DNA of 64,000 nucleotides from Mytilus trossulus (GCF_036588685.1 NC_086383.1:36278171-36342170); one strand, 5' to 3'; numbered from the stretch's first letter, positions 7,609 to 19,741 are shown. The notes: generated from the letters alone by a model not told the origin. A program made the numbers and translations.

Positions 7609-9090
7609 AGTGCCGAAAAACTAATAACGAATCGACACGTTCAAGGGGAAATAACTATACTTGTCGCTAGGTTCTGCTTATGGCTAATTAGCATATATAC
7701 ATAAATAAGATGTATCACACAATTTGATTGTCCCAAAGGAGTTCGATTTTCATTATTTTATCATTTATATTGATGAAGACCTTGACTGAAAGGATTGGTC
7801 TTGAATTTGAAAAAGAAAGGGGCGTTATTCCAGAAAACTTTTTGGGACAATTTCGTGCTCAAATCTGAATCATATAAATCATGAGAAGCGTGATCATTTG
7901 TTTTTGCGATGAAGTGGTGCATACCCTCTATCCTAGATCTGTAACCGCCGTTAGGGGAGGGGTGTGCACATAGCCGTACAGTCTAGAAGAATTTGCAAGT
8001 AAGTAAATAGAAACATACAAGAAGTACATGCATCTCAGCCACGTCTCAGTCATAACAGCTGAACGGACGTGCTGGGTCAGCTCTCCTTTACTGATTGATG
8101 GATCAACAACTTACTACTTTCGATGACAGAAACCAATTTCATGCTGTACAGACTACGTTATGCTTTATCCACGTAATAACCCGCGTCAGCATACACTCCA
8201 AAATCCATTATGGATAGTGGAGTGTTATATGCCGACTGAATGTCCGAGGGCTGTATTATAGGAGTAAGATAATGGACCGCAATTTCACTGTCTCACGACT
8301 TTGGTCCTGATAATGCTTCCTTTCATCGTTATTACTTCGTTCGAGACTCGTCGATCAGTACTCCGTCATCGTGGTAAGCGGGCTGCCAAGCTGACCAATC
8401 TGGCCCTGAAAGCAGCTGTTAAGAAGGCAGTAAATAATACAAAAATAGTCAACAAACCAAACGATATTAAAAACAAAATGGCGGCCGTCCTGTTCCAACT
8501 TTCCATCGTCGCGCATTAAAATATTTAATCGCTTTCGAAACGCCTTCGGGCACCAAAACCAACCGTGCGAGGGCAGCTAAGCCAGCCAAGGTCGTTAAAC
8601 ACTTCCTTCTCATACATGAGGCAGGATCTTATAAACTGTCTCACATATCATCAACACATCATGCACCTAATGATTGATTGTTGGTGGTTTAGCGCTACTT
8701 TCAAGCGCCACTTTTGGGCTTTTTCATGGCGGCCAGTTTTTCTTGGTGGAGGAAGACGAATGCCCGGAGAAAAACACTGACCTTCGATAGAAAAACTGAT
8801 AATCCTGGTCAATTGAGATTGGAGTCGAGTGCAATATTTATGTACTTTACAACAGTGTTTTATTGAAGTAGTGGTAAGCAATTATAGAACACCACACAGA
8901 AAATGTTAAGCCGCAAAATTGTTCAAAGGAATTATTAAGTTATGATAATTGTTTTGTTTATGTAATGAAAAACCTAAGTCAGATGCCACGTTGAACTACT
9001 TATACACTTGGCCACCGAAGTCCCCTGATGGAACTAAGTGTTCTCTCCTAATTTGAACATTGTTGCTATCCAAAATCAAAGTTGTGGATC

Positions 9091-9386
9091 AAATTTGAAC
9101 AGAATTACTTGGTTACAGTAATTCATACAACAATGTTCCTCCAAGACAGTCTTGGATATCGAAAGTAAATATGGAATAAACAACACTTCTTTTTTTAGTG
9201 ATTGGTACAGATCTTATATTCAGGATTGCTGTCAGCGTGGAACACAGTTCAACATATTAGAATCGTTTGAAAAAATAGAACACTTTGTCTGTGAGATAAA
9301 CACTTTCAAACTTCCAAACATGCTACATGTGCTATCCACACTGATCTGTGTCCACACTCGTTGCAAGTAAAAATCGAAAATATCTG
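9091..9386 (+). repeat. Direct repeat copy 2 (pair with 7341)
   Basis: Second diverged copy of the segment at 7341-7608. It is longer by small insertions. The open frames across it are short and unrelated to any family I recognise. Confidence 0.6.
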
Positions 9387-10324
9387 TCTTTGAGTATATG
9401 AGTGTCTTCTCATAACCTTGTATGGTGTGCGTTGTCCGGAGATTCCAATGTAAAATCACTAATGGCACTGTCATAATGAATAAATTACAAATAAGTTTAA
9501 TGAAACTGGAAATATAGGACCATTGCTTACCAGAATATTTTTTAAATAAGTTTTATCGAATTTTTACATTGTAGTATAGAAGAAATAAGCCCAAACATAT
9601 TATATCTTAATAAGTATTGTTAGAACTTAAAGTATAAATTACTCTTTATACAAATTATTTAAGTTATAGATCAGCAAGTACACTAAGCGTACCTGCTCTG
9701 GTCAGTATTGCATGCTATTTTATCGACTCTTGGCTAATTTACAGATCGAGATTAAAAAGCAATAGGGGTGAAACCAAATAAATTAACAACATGCTGTAGT
9801 GTAGTCTACGGGTTGATTCTAACTGAAGGAAAAAAAACGTATTCACTAAAAAAAAAGAACAAACAAAACATATTTCTGCCACGAATCGCCCTACGATTGC
9901 TTCTGATAAAGAAATGGGTCATCTTGATTTCTCCCAACCTAAAAAAATATCCAAACTAATGGCGGACTTCGTTTTTTGTCATGCGGGATGTACACATACA
10001 TCAGAAATGCGGACATAAATTCGATGCCTAATGAAGAAAAAGGGATAATAACTATGCATTATAAAGATCTCCTGACTCTGGATGTTAAGCACCCAGTAAT
10101 GATTCAGAAGATCACTTACTTGATTTAACCATTGGTGACTTGAGAAGTCCCAAAGAACATTGGATCTGATACTAGCATGTAATAGATGAAGTAAAACATA
10201 CCAAATTTTGCTTACAACATACTTATTTCGAGTTCATGTTATTGTAAGGCTTACGGCAACTTTTGATAGATGAGAATTAATTTTCCAAATGCATGTTATT
10301 ACACAAATGTTAAAACAGATTATA

Positions 10325-10412
10325 TAGTTCACAGAAACAAGTCCAATAGTTCATAGAAACAAGTCCAATAGTTCATAGAAACAAGTCCAATAGTTCACAG
10401 AAACAAATCCAC
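10325..10412 (+). repeat. 22-bp tandem repeat, four copies
   Basis: Four head-to-tail units beginning tagttcayagaaacaag, each exactly 22 bp with one to three differences between units. Confidence 0.9.
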
Positions 10413-10649
10413 ACATACATCTTAGCCCTTGTTGAATGTTTATGTAGAACATTTGGAACTAGCTCTATATTGAGTTATCTGCCGGACGACAGTGATCTCT
10501 ACCAATGCGGGGCGTTCGTTTTTGAAGCATAAATAAGCATCCAAGTCCAGTCGTTATGAGAACGTGGAATTGTAACATATCGGTGACCAGATCTGAATGA
10601 TAAAGAATCCTTTCAACAATTATCTGATGTGTCTGTGTCAAGAGACAAA

Positions 10650-10900
10650 GGACCCGAAATGACAAATATTAAACAATTCAAAAGACAAAACTAACGGCCT
10701 GATTTATGTACAAAACAATGCACTAAAAACAAATATGACGTTAAAAGCAACAAACGACAACTACCAAATTCCTAATTCGAGACAGGCACATCCAGAATGT
10801 GGTGTGGTTAAACATTATTACGGCGCCATACACTCCCCTAACTTGGAACAGTGGAGTAACAGCAGAACAAAAATAGCATAAAAGGGCTCAGCTAACCAGA
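10650..10900 (-). repeat. Dispersed repeat family R1, minus-strand copy
   Basis: It resembles the reverse complement of the repeat at 44130-44545: an acaaaactaacggcc block, a gacaggcacatcc block, then a gtggttaaac and an acagtggagtaacag block in the same order. The copy is diverged. Confidence 0.5.
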
Positions 10901-12139
10901 TCGACACATAGCAGAAAAAAAAAGAAACAAATACATAGACCAGACGTGGCAGGGTATGAATATTACATTCCCACAATAACAAAAGACACATAATACATAT
11001 CTGAAAGTTCTCTCAGTTACCGATAGCTAGGTCAAAGTCAATAAAAACTAATGAAGGAATCATGTATCTAAGACTAAAGTATTAATCAGTACGTATCCAA
11101 CATCAAAAGGATCAAGTGTCATTAACAGTCAGAGATTGATAAAAATTGAGATACATCTATCATTTGTAGAAAAAAATCATTTAACATTGTACCAACCATA
11201 TCAATCTAATTAAATGAGACGTGGAGTATACTTCTCTAAGACATCAAAACCTAGCGACACAAATAACAAAACAGAGCTAGGTCAACATATAGAAACGGGC
11301 GCATTGCATTTGCGCCATTTATTTTTTTTGGAAAGTTAAATATGTATTGCTGTATCGTGGATAAGAATTGTTTCTACAGTATTTCTCCTTGATAATTATT
11401 CTTACTCATTTCTAATACAAAACTAAGATTTAGAATTATAGTGTTCACATGTTTGATGTGTAAAGATAGGCGTCGATTGTCGTCGATACAAACAGAGGAA
11501 ATAAGTCTGTATGTTTTTATGATCACACATAGGGTATATATATATATATATATATATAGCTTATCATATGCGATCGAAACCTTAGGTTTATGCAATTAAT
11601 ATTTAATATGTCATTGGTTTTTTTTCTATTTCTTATCATTCTTGTGTTAAAAAGGTAAGTTATTAAACTTTACCAGAACAGTGAAAAAAAATTTTGTATT
11701 TTTAATAAGCATGATAAGGATATTCTTTTTTCTACGTAAAATATTAAAATCTCATTTATAACAATCGAAACAAAAAGTTATTTCCGTTGACGGATGTAAT
11801 ATATTAACAATAATAGTCACATTGTTGTAAATTTTCACAAATAATTAAATATCACATGTATAAGGATAAAATCTAGTGTCTATCCAAATTCATTGTTGAC
11901 CTTTCGACAGAGGTGAGTTAATTTATATAAATGACGTAATTTGAAAATCTTTTCCTTAGAAACACAATTTGGTCCGGTTGTCCATTGATTTATGTGCTAG
12001 TAATGCAAACAGAAAAGTAAACGTGTATCACGAAATTTAGTGTCAACATAGATATAATGGCCATGGCTGTATTATATCTATGGTGTCAACGACAAGTGTG
12101 TTTTATGCGCTTACTTTTCTACATTGGCTAGAGGTAAAG

Positions 12140-12430
12140 TTTTAACCCCGCCGCAATTTTGCGCCTGTCCCAAGCCAGGAGCTTCTGGCCTTTGTTAGTC
12201 TTGAATGATTTTTAATTTTAGTTTCATGTGTATAATTCGGAGTTTAGTATGACGTCCATTATCACTGTACTAGTATACATATTTTTAAGGGGCCAGCTGA
12301 AGGACACCTACGGGTGCGGGAGTTTTTCGCTACTTTGAAGACCCATTGGTGTCCTTCGGCTGTTGTCTGCTCTATGGTCGTCTTGTTGTCGCTTTGACAC
12401 ATTTCCCATTTCCTTTCTCAATTTTATTTA
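12140..12430 (+). repeat. Dispersed repeat family R2
   Basis: It contains gcctgtcccaagccaggagc, ggggccagctgaaggacacc, tgcgggagttt and cggctgttgtctgctctatg in the order also seen at 46435-46590 and, reversed, at 58695-59390. Confidence 0.75.
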
Positions 12431-12819
12431 ATATACTAGTACTCAATATGTACATACAACAACATGAGAAAATAATTATTATCAAAAATTCAAATTGGTC
12501 CAAGTGCATGATGTTTTCTTTATAGTTAATTGTTTGGGATGCAGGAAGAAAACCCAAGCATGCCGATAAAAGAGGGTATATTGGAAGGGAGGATTGTTTC
12601 GTGTTAAGTTCACTTATAGACTTTATGGTTCATGCAGTTTTAGACAGCGTGACATTCTCCCTACCTACTAGAAGTATCAGATTAAGCATCACCGTTACGT
12701 CTGGACATGGCGGTATATGCATATATCCGAACCGCAACTATTCAGTTTAAGATTAAAAGTTCGCAGAGTGATTTTAGTGAAAGTGAGTTAAACCATTCGG
12801 CATACTCTGAATGAGAGTG

Positions 12820-12985
12820 CTATTAGAATTGAGAATGGAAACAGGGATTGTGTCAAAGAGACCATAACCCGACAACAGAACAGAAACAACCCAAGGCCAT
12901 CAATGGGTCTTTAACGCAGCAAAAAGATCCAGCTACGGGCTGCGGGCTTCAGTTGGTCCTTCAACAATAATGCAAAAACAGATTT
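12820..12985 (-). repeat. Dispersed repeat family R2, diverged fragment
   Basis: It begins attgagaatggaaacaggg and continues gtcaaagagaccataacccg, matching the start of the reversed R2 copy at 58710 and then diverging. Confidence 0.55.
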
Positions 12986-13201
12986 CAGATTTGAAAGGCG
13001 CATAAATGCAGCGGGTTGCTAGATATAATAAGATGTGGTTTTGAGTGCAAATGATACATCTCTCCATCCAAGTCACAATTTATAAAAGTAAACATGTTTT
13101 TGTAGATCCAAACCCTCCCACTGACTATATCAAGAGCCAATGTAGCTAAAGAGAAAAAACATGGCCTTTTCTCAAAAGGGTATTATTTTTTCAGAAACTA
13201 G

Positions 13202-15200
13202 ATTCATGAGGAGCAGTGTCGTCTGGACACTCGTTTATACTTACTCGATCTAGCTAATTATAGGGGTATTTCCCTAATGAATTGTTTAAGTAAGATATTT
13301 AATTCTGTCATAAATAACAGGTTGATAATAATTTTTGAAGATAACATGAATCCATCACAGTTTGGATTCCGAAAGAATAATAGAACTTCAGATAGTTTGT
13401 TTATTTTAAAAACAGTTATTAATAAATATATAAATAATAAAAACCAAAAATTATTTGGATGTTTTGTAGATTTGAAGAAGGCATTTGACTCAGTTTGGAG
13501 ACTAGGCCTTCTATATAAATTGATTAAGACTGATAATATTAGACCTAAATTATATAAAGTGTTAAAAAATATGTATGAATGCACTGAAGCTTCAGTAAAA
13601 TATAAAGAAAACATATCTGATTCAGTATTTATAGATAGAGGCTTGAAACAGGGTGACAGCCTCAGTCCTAATCTTTTTAAAATTTATATAAATGACCTTC
13701 CTGAAATTTTTGATAGTGACTGTAAACCAGTAAATCTTAATAACATGTCATTTAGCTGTCTTATGTTTGCCGATGATTTACTTTTATTGTCTGAAAGTGC
13801 AGAGGGTTTACAGAAGTCATTAGAGAAATTAAGCAACTATTGTAAAAAATGGCAGTTATCAATTAACATAAATAAAACTAAAGTGATAGTATTTCAACAA
13901 AAAAACATACCGTACACTAAAGCAGAGTTTACTTTGGATGGTTATAAATTAGAAAAAGTATTAAAATATAAATATCTAGGTAATATTATAGAGGCTTCTG
14001 GTAAATTCCATACATCACATATGGAACTATCAAAAAAGGGCACAAAAGTTCTATTCAGTTTGTTTAAATATATGAATAATATAGAAAATATACCTATAAA
14101 TATACATAAAAAACTATTTGAATCTTTAATAAAACCAATTTTAATGTATAACTCAGAAATTTGGTATATGGACTACTATGAAAAAGTACTGAGGTCTCAG
14201 AGTAGAGCAGTAAATAATGATAAAGATTTTGATTTACTTACATCAATTGATAATAGCTTTATTGAAAAGGTGAATTTAAAATTTTGCAAAATAATTCTAG
14301 GTTTAAGTAAAAAAGCAGTTAACATTGCATCAAGGGCAGAGTTAGGACAATATCCAATAGATGTATATGTAAAGGTTCAAGCACTAAAATATATGGCAAG
14401 AGTATCTAACACAGAAATTAATCCGTTGTTATATGATGCATACTGCACAACTAAACTGTTGGATGAATCAGGAACCTATTCTTGGTATACTTTTGTAAAA
14501 AATATAACTCATGAAAATAATTTAAATATATCTGATATACAAAATACTGACTTCATAAAAGAAAAATATAAAATGAATAAACACATGAAAGATATTATGC
14601 AAGAAAACTATAAAAAGCTGTTCTTTAAAAAATTAAATTCTTTAACAGAAAATAATAAATTATTTATCTATAGTAAAATAAAAAAGAAATATGAAACTGA
14701 GCCTTATTTACTTAAAGAGAATAACTTTGAAATAAGGAAAAAATTTACTAAATTAAGGGTAAGTGACCATATTTTGGAAATTGAAAGGGGTAGATACAAA
14801 AATATAAAAAGGGAAGAACGTTTATGTCAACATTGTTGTCTAAATAAAATAGATGATGAAGAACATTTTTTATTTACATGTATTAAAAATAAAGATTTGA
14901 GACTTGAATTTTTACAGAAAGTTAGAAATACCTATTCTGATATAGATAATATGGATAATGTGGATAAATTGGTTTTATGTCTTTCCTGTCCGTCAATTAT
15001 GCAGTATACGGCTCCATTTGTTAAAAAGTCATGGTCACTGAGGAGAGTGGACTCAACAACTGCATGATAGATAATTAATGTATATAATGTTTGTTCTTTT
15101 GTTGTTATTTTTGTATGATGTACTGTGTTCATTTAAAAATGCCTTCAACCCCATTGGGGTATAACTGTGCATTTATTCAATAAACATTTATAACATTTTT
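13202..15200 (+). mobile_element. 5'-truncated non-LTR (LINE-type) retrotransposon
   Basis: The reverse transcriptase homology is already under way when the frame opens, and no endonuclease domain or first ORF lies upstream. This is the usual 5' truncation of target-primed retrotransposition. The coding frame is followed by about 110 bp of 3' UTR and an AATAAA at 15179. Target-site duplications could not be settled by eye. Confidence 0.75.
13277..15067 (+). CDS. Non-LTR retrotransposon reverse transcriptase (N-truncated)
   Basis: 596 codons from the first ATG; the same frame is open from 13202 and reads DLANYRGISL just before it, so the true protein began further upstream. Hallmarks in order are NNRLIIIFEDN, QFGFRKNNRT (about 30), DLKKAFDSVW (about 65), GLKQGDSLSP (about 124), and the catalytic FADD box at residues 164-167. 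A thumb and connection region follow, then a C-terminal Cys-His cluster around residues 515-535 (C-x2-C, then H-x4-C). The long frame without a stop or frameshift means insertion was fairly recent. The RT and C-terminal zinc-knuckle layout suggests a jockey/CR1/I-type lineage, which I cannot narrow further. It copies its own RNA at chromosomal nicks. Confidence 0.88.
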   Translation: MNCLSKIFNSVINNRLIIIFEDNMNPSQFGFRKNNRTSDSLFILKTVINKYINNKNQKLFGCFVDLKKAFDSVWRLGLLYKLIKTDNIRPKLYKVLKNMYECTEASVKYKENISDSVFIDRGLKQGDSLSPNLFKIYINDLPEIFDSDCKPVNLNNMSFSCLMFADDLLLLSESAEGLQKSLEKLSNYCKKWQLSININKTKVIVFQQKNIPYTKAEFTLDGYKLEKVLKYKYLGNIIEASGKFHTSHMELSKKGTKVLFSLFKYMNNIENIPINIHKKLFESLIKPILMYNSEIWYMDYYEKVLRSQSRAVNNDKDFDLLTSIDNSFIEKVNLKFCKIILGLSKKAVNIASRAELGQYPIDVYVKVQALKYMARVSNTEINPLLYDAYCTTKLLDESGTYSWYTFVKNITHENNLNISDIQNTDFIKEKYKMNKHMKDIMQENYKKLFFKKLNSLTENNKLFIYSKIKKKYETEPYLLKENNFEIRKKFTKLRVSDHILEIERGRYKNIKREERLCQHCCLNKIDDEEHFLFTCIKNKDLRLEFLQKVRNTYSDIDNMDNVDKLVLCLSCPSIMQYTAPFVKKSWSLRRVDSTTA

Positions 15201-15783
15201 GAATATAATCTGCCATGGTTAATTTTGGGGATGAGGAAAACACAAATCGGAAACTTGAGGTTTTTTGTTGTTTTGTGTTAATCTAGTTTTAATTACTTAA
15301 TATATAGATCGATTGTTGGTTACAAAATTGTTTTTCTTCAGTTAGTACATAATGAAATGCTGCTCAAACCTAAGTTGTAACATGTAACATGTAACTTACT
15401 ATTTGTTATAATAAACATTTTCGGAAAGTCGTCTATGTATAGAAATTTATCAATTTCGCCGAATAAAAATAGAGGGACCGTATCAAAATGGCAAAACGTT
15501 GTGAATTAATGTGTTGTTTGTGTATATTGTATGACATTACAAAGTCGATTGTGAGAATTTATAGCTAAACTTTGCTTGATGTTTGCCTCCGATAAAAATA
15601 AACTTATATAATAAATATGAACTAAAATTAGGATAAATAAAAGAAAGAAAATAAAGAAAAATAAGCCAACATATATCTATTCTTTATGTTTTGGCTCATT
15701 ATTCTCTATTCTTTACTTATTTTTTAATTCTCTATCCAGTTAACCAAACAAGATCTTCGTTATATGTACTATTTTCTTTCCAG
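15201..15783. other. Upstream region of HSPA12-like gene A
   Basis: AT-rich with no coding exon seen. It ends in a strong pyrimidine tract and AG (attttctttccag, AG at 15782-15783). That looks like a 3' splice site, so a non-coding first exon probably lies further upstream. Confidence 0.45.
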
Positions 15784-15798
15784 CAAATTATTTCAACA

Positions 15799-15831
15799 AT
15801 GAACTTACCAATAGCAACTACAGACCTGTAA
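15799..15831 (+). promoter_or_regulatory. Upstream ORF in the leader of gene A
   Basis: A 10-codon ATG frame with stop TAA at 15829-15831 lies in the probable 5' UTR, in the same frame as the main ATG 39 bp further on. It could dampen translation if the leader starts at 15784. Confidence 0.3.
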
Positions 15832-15870
15832 TTGTACAGTATTATATATATACATGTAGCATCGGCAATC

Positions 15871-16185
15871 ATGACACAGACAACGGACAACTGTATTTTG
15901 GTTGCTGCCATTGACTTCGGAACATCATATTCCGGTTATGCATTTTCGACCAGGAATGACTTTGAAAAAGACCCCTTACAGATACAGGTTAACCCTCCAT
16001 GGGCTGCCGGAACAAGACAGCTATTGTCACTGAAAACTCCAACATGTCTTCTCCTCGATGCTGACAAAAACTATGTTGCTTTTGGATATGATGCTGAAGA
16101 CAAGTATTCAGAACTAGCATTGTTAAAAGATCACAAGAGTTACTACTATTTTCAAAGGTTCAAGATGAGTCTTTATCAGACACAG
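15871..16185 (+). CDS. HSPA12-like gene A, coding exon 1
   Basis: 105 codons, phase 0 at the 3' end, donor gtacat. It carries the phosphate-1 loop of the actin/Hsp70 ATPase fold (AIDFGTSYSGYAFS, residues 13-26) and ends after YYYFQRFKMSL. The ATG at 15871 is chosen because gene B starts with the same MTQ and the in-frame sequence upstream runs into a stop at 15829 without another ATG. Confidence 0.88.
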
Positions 16186-17082
16186 GTACATATAAGCAAA
16201 AAATACAGAGAGAGTTAGCCACTATTAAGATAGGACCTATCGTTTGCAAGGGTAAAAGGCTATGCTGGACAAGGGCGGAAGGGGAAATTTATCATTATTC
16301 TTGAAAGTTTGCAGTTGTCTTTTTGCTCCATTATCCGTCTTTTCCGTATTAAACCCCCGGTTTAAATGGATGTCTCGGTCCGAGAAAACAATTATTTCGT
16401 AGTACACGACTTTTAGATATTACATGACAATTTTAAAAAATCACAACTGCGCTTTCTTAATACTATTTTTTAAAGTGTGGTGTACTGCTTTTTGGAAAAG
16501 TTGTATAAAAATTATAGAAAATTTCAACGGATCTAACTCAAAATATTGACCATTTTATGTTAAGGGTTCTTGAATTCTTTTGACAGCTTCCCAATGCTAA
16601 TGTTTAACCTTTATCAGCTGGACCAAATCATTACTCAACTTTAAAATTCATAAATCATTTTTTACAGTGTAGTTTTATCCCCCTTCTTGCTATATTTGAG
16701 TCATAAAACATGAAGAGAAAAAAAATGGAAAGGGTATACAAAAAATGGCAAGTAACACACCGTCCACACTAGACACTATCTTCGTAGACAACGAAATGTG
16801 GTTCCGGACCATGAACTTTAATATGACGTTATGACTACAAACTGAGTTAACATGTTTAATATTTAAAAAAAAAAAATTAGTATGGCAAATAAAGGTTTGT
16901 CCATGATTCTGTGAATATAGAAATGTGATAATGTGAGCGGAGTGTGGTATACTATAAACACATATGATGTTTTCGTATATTGCAGTTTTAAACACATGCA
17001 GAAAAACGAACACAACTCATTCAAGACATATTCTTTCAATTCGGGGCGGTGTAAATTATTCGTGAAATTTTCTTTTTTTCAG

Positions 17083-17301
17083 AATTTAAATAAAGATCTG
17101 GTTGTTGAGGACATGACCGGAAAGCAATTTTCAGCTTTTGATGTATGTTGTTTATCAATTAAAGCTTTGAAAGATCATTTACTGGAATCCATTAGCAAAC
17201 AGTTTATCAACATGAATATAGATGACATTCGTTGGGTACTGACTGTACCAGCAATTTGGACAGACAGTGCTAAACAATTCATGCGCAGAAGTGCTGAAAA
17301 G
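17083..17301 (+). CDS. HSPA12-like gene A, coding exon 2
   Basis: 73 codons, phase 0 at both ends, after a strong pyrimidine tract (tctttttttcag). It encodes VVEDMTGK...SIKALKDHL and the core strand WVLTVPAIWTDSAKQFMRR, a signature block of the HSPA12 ATPase domain. Length and borders equal those of exon 2 in gene B. Confidence 0.88.
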
Positions 17302-17621
17302 GTAAAAATATTTCCATAAAACTGATATTTTGACAAAATTGAGCTGTTAATGATGTTCGATACGCTGAAGTACATAAAGAATGAAACTTGATTTGCAGAA
17401 AAAAAAAGAACCTGAATTTCGTGTATTTGTTTTTGAGATAAAAGAAATTAGACAATTAGGCGGGAATTATTATCACTTAAGTATCTTTTAAAATTAATTT
17501 AACATTGACACTTTTTTTTTCTTTTCAACATATGGAAAAAAAACCAATATAAATTATATTTTCAAACATTGCATTTGAATATTTATATAATAATTTAATA
17601 TATTTTTTTTTTAATTTTCAG

Positions 17622-17775
17622 GCAGGAATTCCATCAGATAAGTTACAGATATCTTTGGAACCAGAAGCAGCTTCTATATATTGCCAACACTTGCCCATAG
17701 AAAACCTGAAAGGAGCAGGAAAAAGATTATCAGCAACAGTAGCTGGCACTAGATGTATAATTGCTGATTTAGGAG
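17622..17775 (+). CDS. HSPA12-like gene A, coding exon 3
   Basis: 154 bp, starting in phase 0 and ending one base into a Gly codon. It encodes AGIPSDKLQISLEPEAAS and the start of the phosphate-2 loop (DLGG), which is completed by the next exon. A long T-rich tract precedes the acceptor. Confidence 0.86.
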
Positions 17776-17944
17776 GTACATCTACAGGTTTTTTGTTTTG
17801 TTGGGTCGGTGGTCTTTCTAATACTAGTGTTTGTGGTCTTTTTTATTGAGTCGGCGTGGGGCGAGAGATGCTTTTAAATATTATTGACAACAACAAAAAT
17901 AACCGAGCATTGTTGTATAATTTTAAATCGAATTTAATAAACCG

Positions 17945-18190
17945 TGACAGTTAAGTTTTAATATATGTGTTACATATTTGTTTTTCGCTATTTTTTTGTA
18001 TACATAAATGAGGCCTTTAGTTTTCTCGTTTGAATTGTTTTAACATTGTAATTTCGAGGCCTTTAATAACTGACTAGTATGCGGTATGGGCTGTGCTCAT
18101 TGTTGAAGGCCGTATGGTGACTTATAGTTGTTAATTTCTTTGTCATATGGTATCTTGTTGAGAGAGTCCCATTTACAATCATACCACATC
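17945..18190 (+). repeat. Dispersed repeat family R1 in intron 3 of gene A
   Basis: It shares atgcggtatgggctgtgctc, attgttgaaggccgta and caatcataccacatctt with copies at 21852, 41940, 44130 and others. Confidence 0.75.
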
Positions 18191-18413
18191 TTCCTTTGTT
18201 ATATATACGTCCACGATTCGTTTACAATGTTCTGACAGCACTCCGAGTTCTACTTTTAAATCAACCAATTAAATGTGGGCCTTCAAATTTTTGAAAGTGT
18301 TTATATCATAACGACATCCCGAAGAAAGTAGAATGGTATGTTGTCGGATAATTGAAAGTGAAGCGATGGCACATGATCTTTATTTTAATCGGACTGGTAT
18401 AATTACATTTTAG

Positions 18414-19465
18414 GTGGGACACTAGACATAACAGTCCATGAAAAAATGAACGATGGGCGTCTTAAAGAAATATGCCGTGCTTCTGGTAATAACTGTGGCG
18501 GAACGTGCGTCGACGTCCAATTCTATAAAATGATGGAGACTATCATAGGACCAGAAACTTTCAAGGCATTCAAACAAGACAATCTTGATTCGTATATTGA
18601 TCTTTCTAGAGAATTCGAAATTAAAAAGAGAAATTTCCAGCCAGATAACACTGGCTATGTTACTTTGCTAATACCTTTGACAGTTCTCGATTTGGTGTGC
18701 AATAAACATTTAAATTTGAATTTTAAGAAGGCGTTGGATGACTCGGAATACGGATCAGTAACGACAATTTTAAATGACAAACTCCGTATTGAGGTTGAAA
18801 CTTTCCGGGCTATTTTTGAACCAACAATTATTGGAATTGTAGGACTTATTGCTGAAATAATGAAAAGATCAAATGCCGACAGTGATACCCAAATACTGCT
18901 TGTTGGGGGATTTTCGGGTTGCAATTTGGTTCAAAGGGCTATCAAGGCTACATTTCCCGCCCACAATATAATCGTGCCGTATGATAGTGACGTGTCGGTT
19001 CTGAAAGGTGCGGTAATATTTGGTCATCAACCGAACATCATATCTGAGAGAATTTCTAAATATACGTATGGATTCAGCAAAAGAAAAATCTTCGACCAAC
19101 AAAAGCATGATAGCAGCCATTTAGAAATAGTTGACGGAAAAGAAAGGTGCAGTCGTGTATTTGAACCGATTATTAAACGAGATGAAATAGTACCAGTTGG
19201 CAAAAAAATCACATCCACGGCAAAATGCAAACCAGATGACGACGGATTATTTACGCTATGTATTTATCAGACAGAGAGCGAAAATCCTATTTACACCGAC
19301 GAAGATGGGTGTTCCTTACTAGGAACAATACACGCTCAACTGCCGAGTCCATCCCCTTCAGATAAAATTAAAGTTGAATTGATTTTCGGAGGAACTGAAA
19401 TAAGTGTTAAAATAAGAGACACTGCTTCACGTAAAAAATGCGAGGAAACAATTCAAATGATATAG
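18414..19465 (+). CDS. HSPA12-like gene A, coding exon 4 (terminal)
   Basis: Two bases complete the Gly codon of DLGGGT, then 349 codons and a TAG stop. It has GGTLDITVHE (phosphate 2), LKEICRASGNNCGGTCVD, a helical subdomain II region, and the adenosine-binding loop LLVGGFSGCNLVQ. A beta-rich C-terminal part ends at EETIQMI. There is no EEVD-type tail, as expected for this subfamily. No AATAAA is visible in the next 250 bp; attaaa near 19727 is a possible weak signal. Confidence 0.88.
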
Positions 19466-19741
19466 CTTATGTATATTTATGATTTTTATTTTTAATGAAA
19501 TCCTTTTTGTTTAAATTGTCGATTTTCTGGTATTTTATGATATCTAGCATAATATATTTATTTCTAAGAAAAACATATAGTTGCTTTAATATAAAATTTT
19601 GCGATCAATTTTTATATACATGTATATTCAGTATGTTATGCTGTATAATCAATTGACAATTTATTTGTCAAACGTCATTAATTATACTTTAACATTTTAA
19701 CATTTTATAATACTAACAGAAAAACATTAAATTACGAGTCT

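Larger units (their letters stand above)
7610..13200. other. Gene-free DNA with repeats
   Basis: No convincing coding exon is visible. Contents are the second copy of the 7.3-kb direct repeat, a mussel-type repeat-like stretch around 8690-8835, a 22-bp tandem repeat at 10325, TA microsatellites near 11535, and dispersed-repeat fragments at about 10650-10900, 12140-12430 and 12820-12985. Confidence 0.6.
15871..19465 (+). other. HSPA12-like gene A, whole coding span (four exons)
   Basis: Coding exons at 15871-16185, 17083-17301, 17622-17775 and 18414-19465 join in phase to about 579 aa. All three introns (897, 320, 638 bp) are GT-AG. Mammalian HSPA12A/B are about 680 aa, so this is a compact family member. 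HSPA12 proteins are distant Hsp70 relatives with an atypical ATPase domain and no classical substrate-binding lid, and bivalves carry many paralogues. Gene B (36551-44092) has the same exon plan, showing a tandem duplication. All ATP-contact motifs are present, so the protein is probably functional. Its client is unknown. Roles in stress and innate immunity are proposed for the family in bivalves. Confidence 0.88.

Noticed and set aside
8301-8519. Lys/Ala-rich 72-codon frame that looks faintly histone- or protamine-like
   Set aside because: It has no histone-fold motif, no stem-loop 3' end, and the likeness is limited to a few AAVKKAV-type residues.
15832-15870. Longer N-terminus for HSPA12-like gene A
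   Set aside because: The in-frame extension has no ATG, and gene B starts at the equivalent MTQ.
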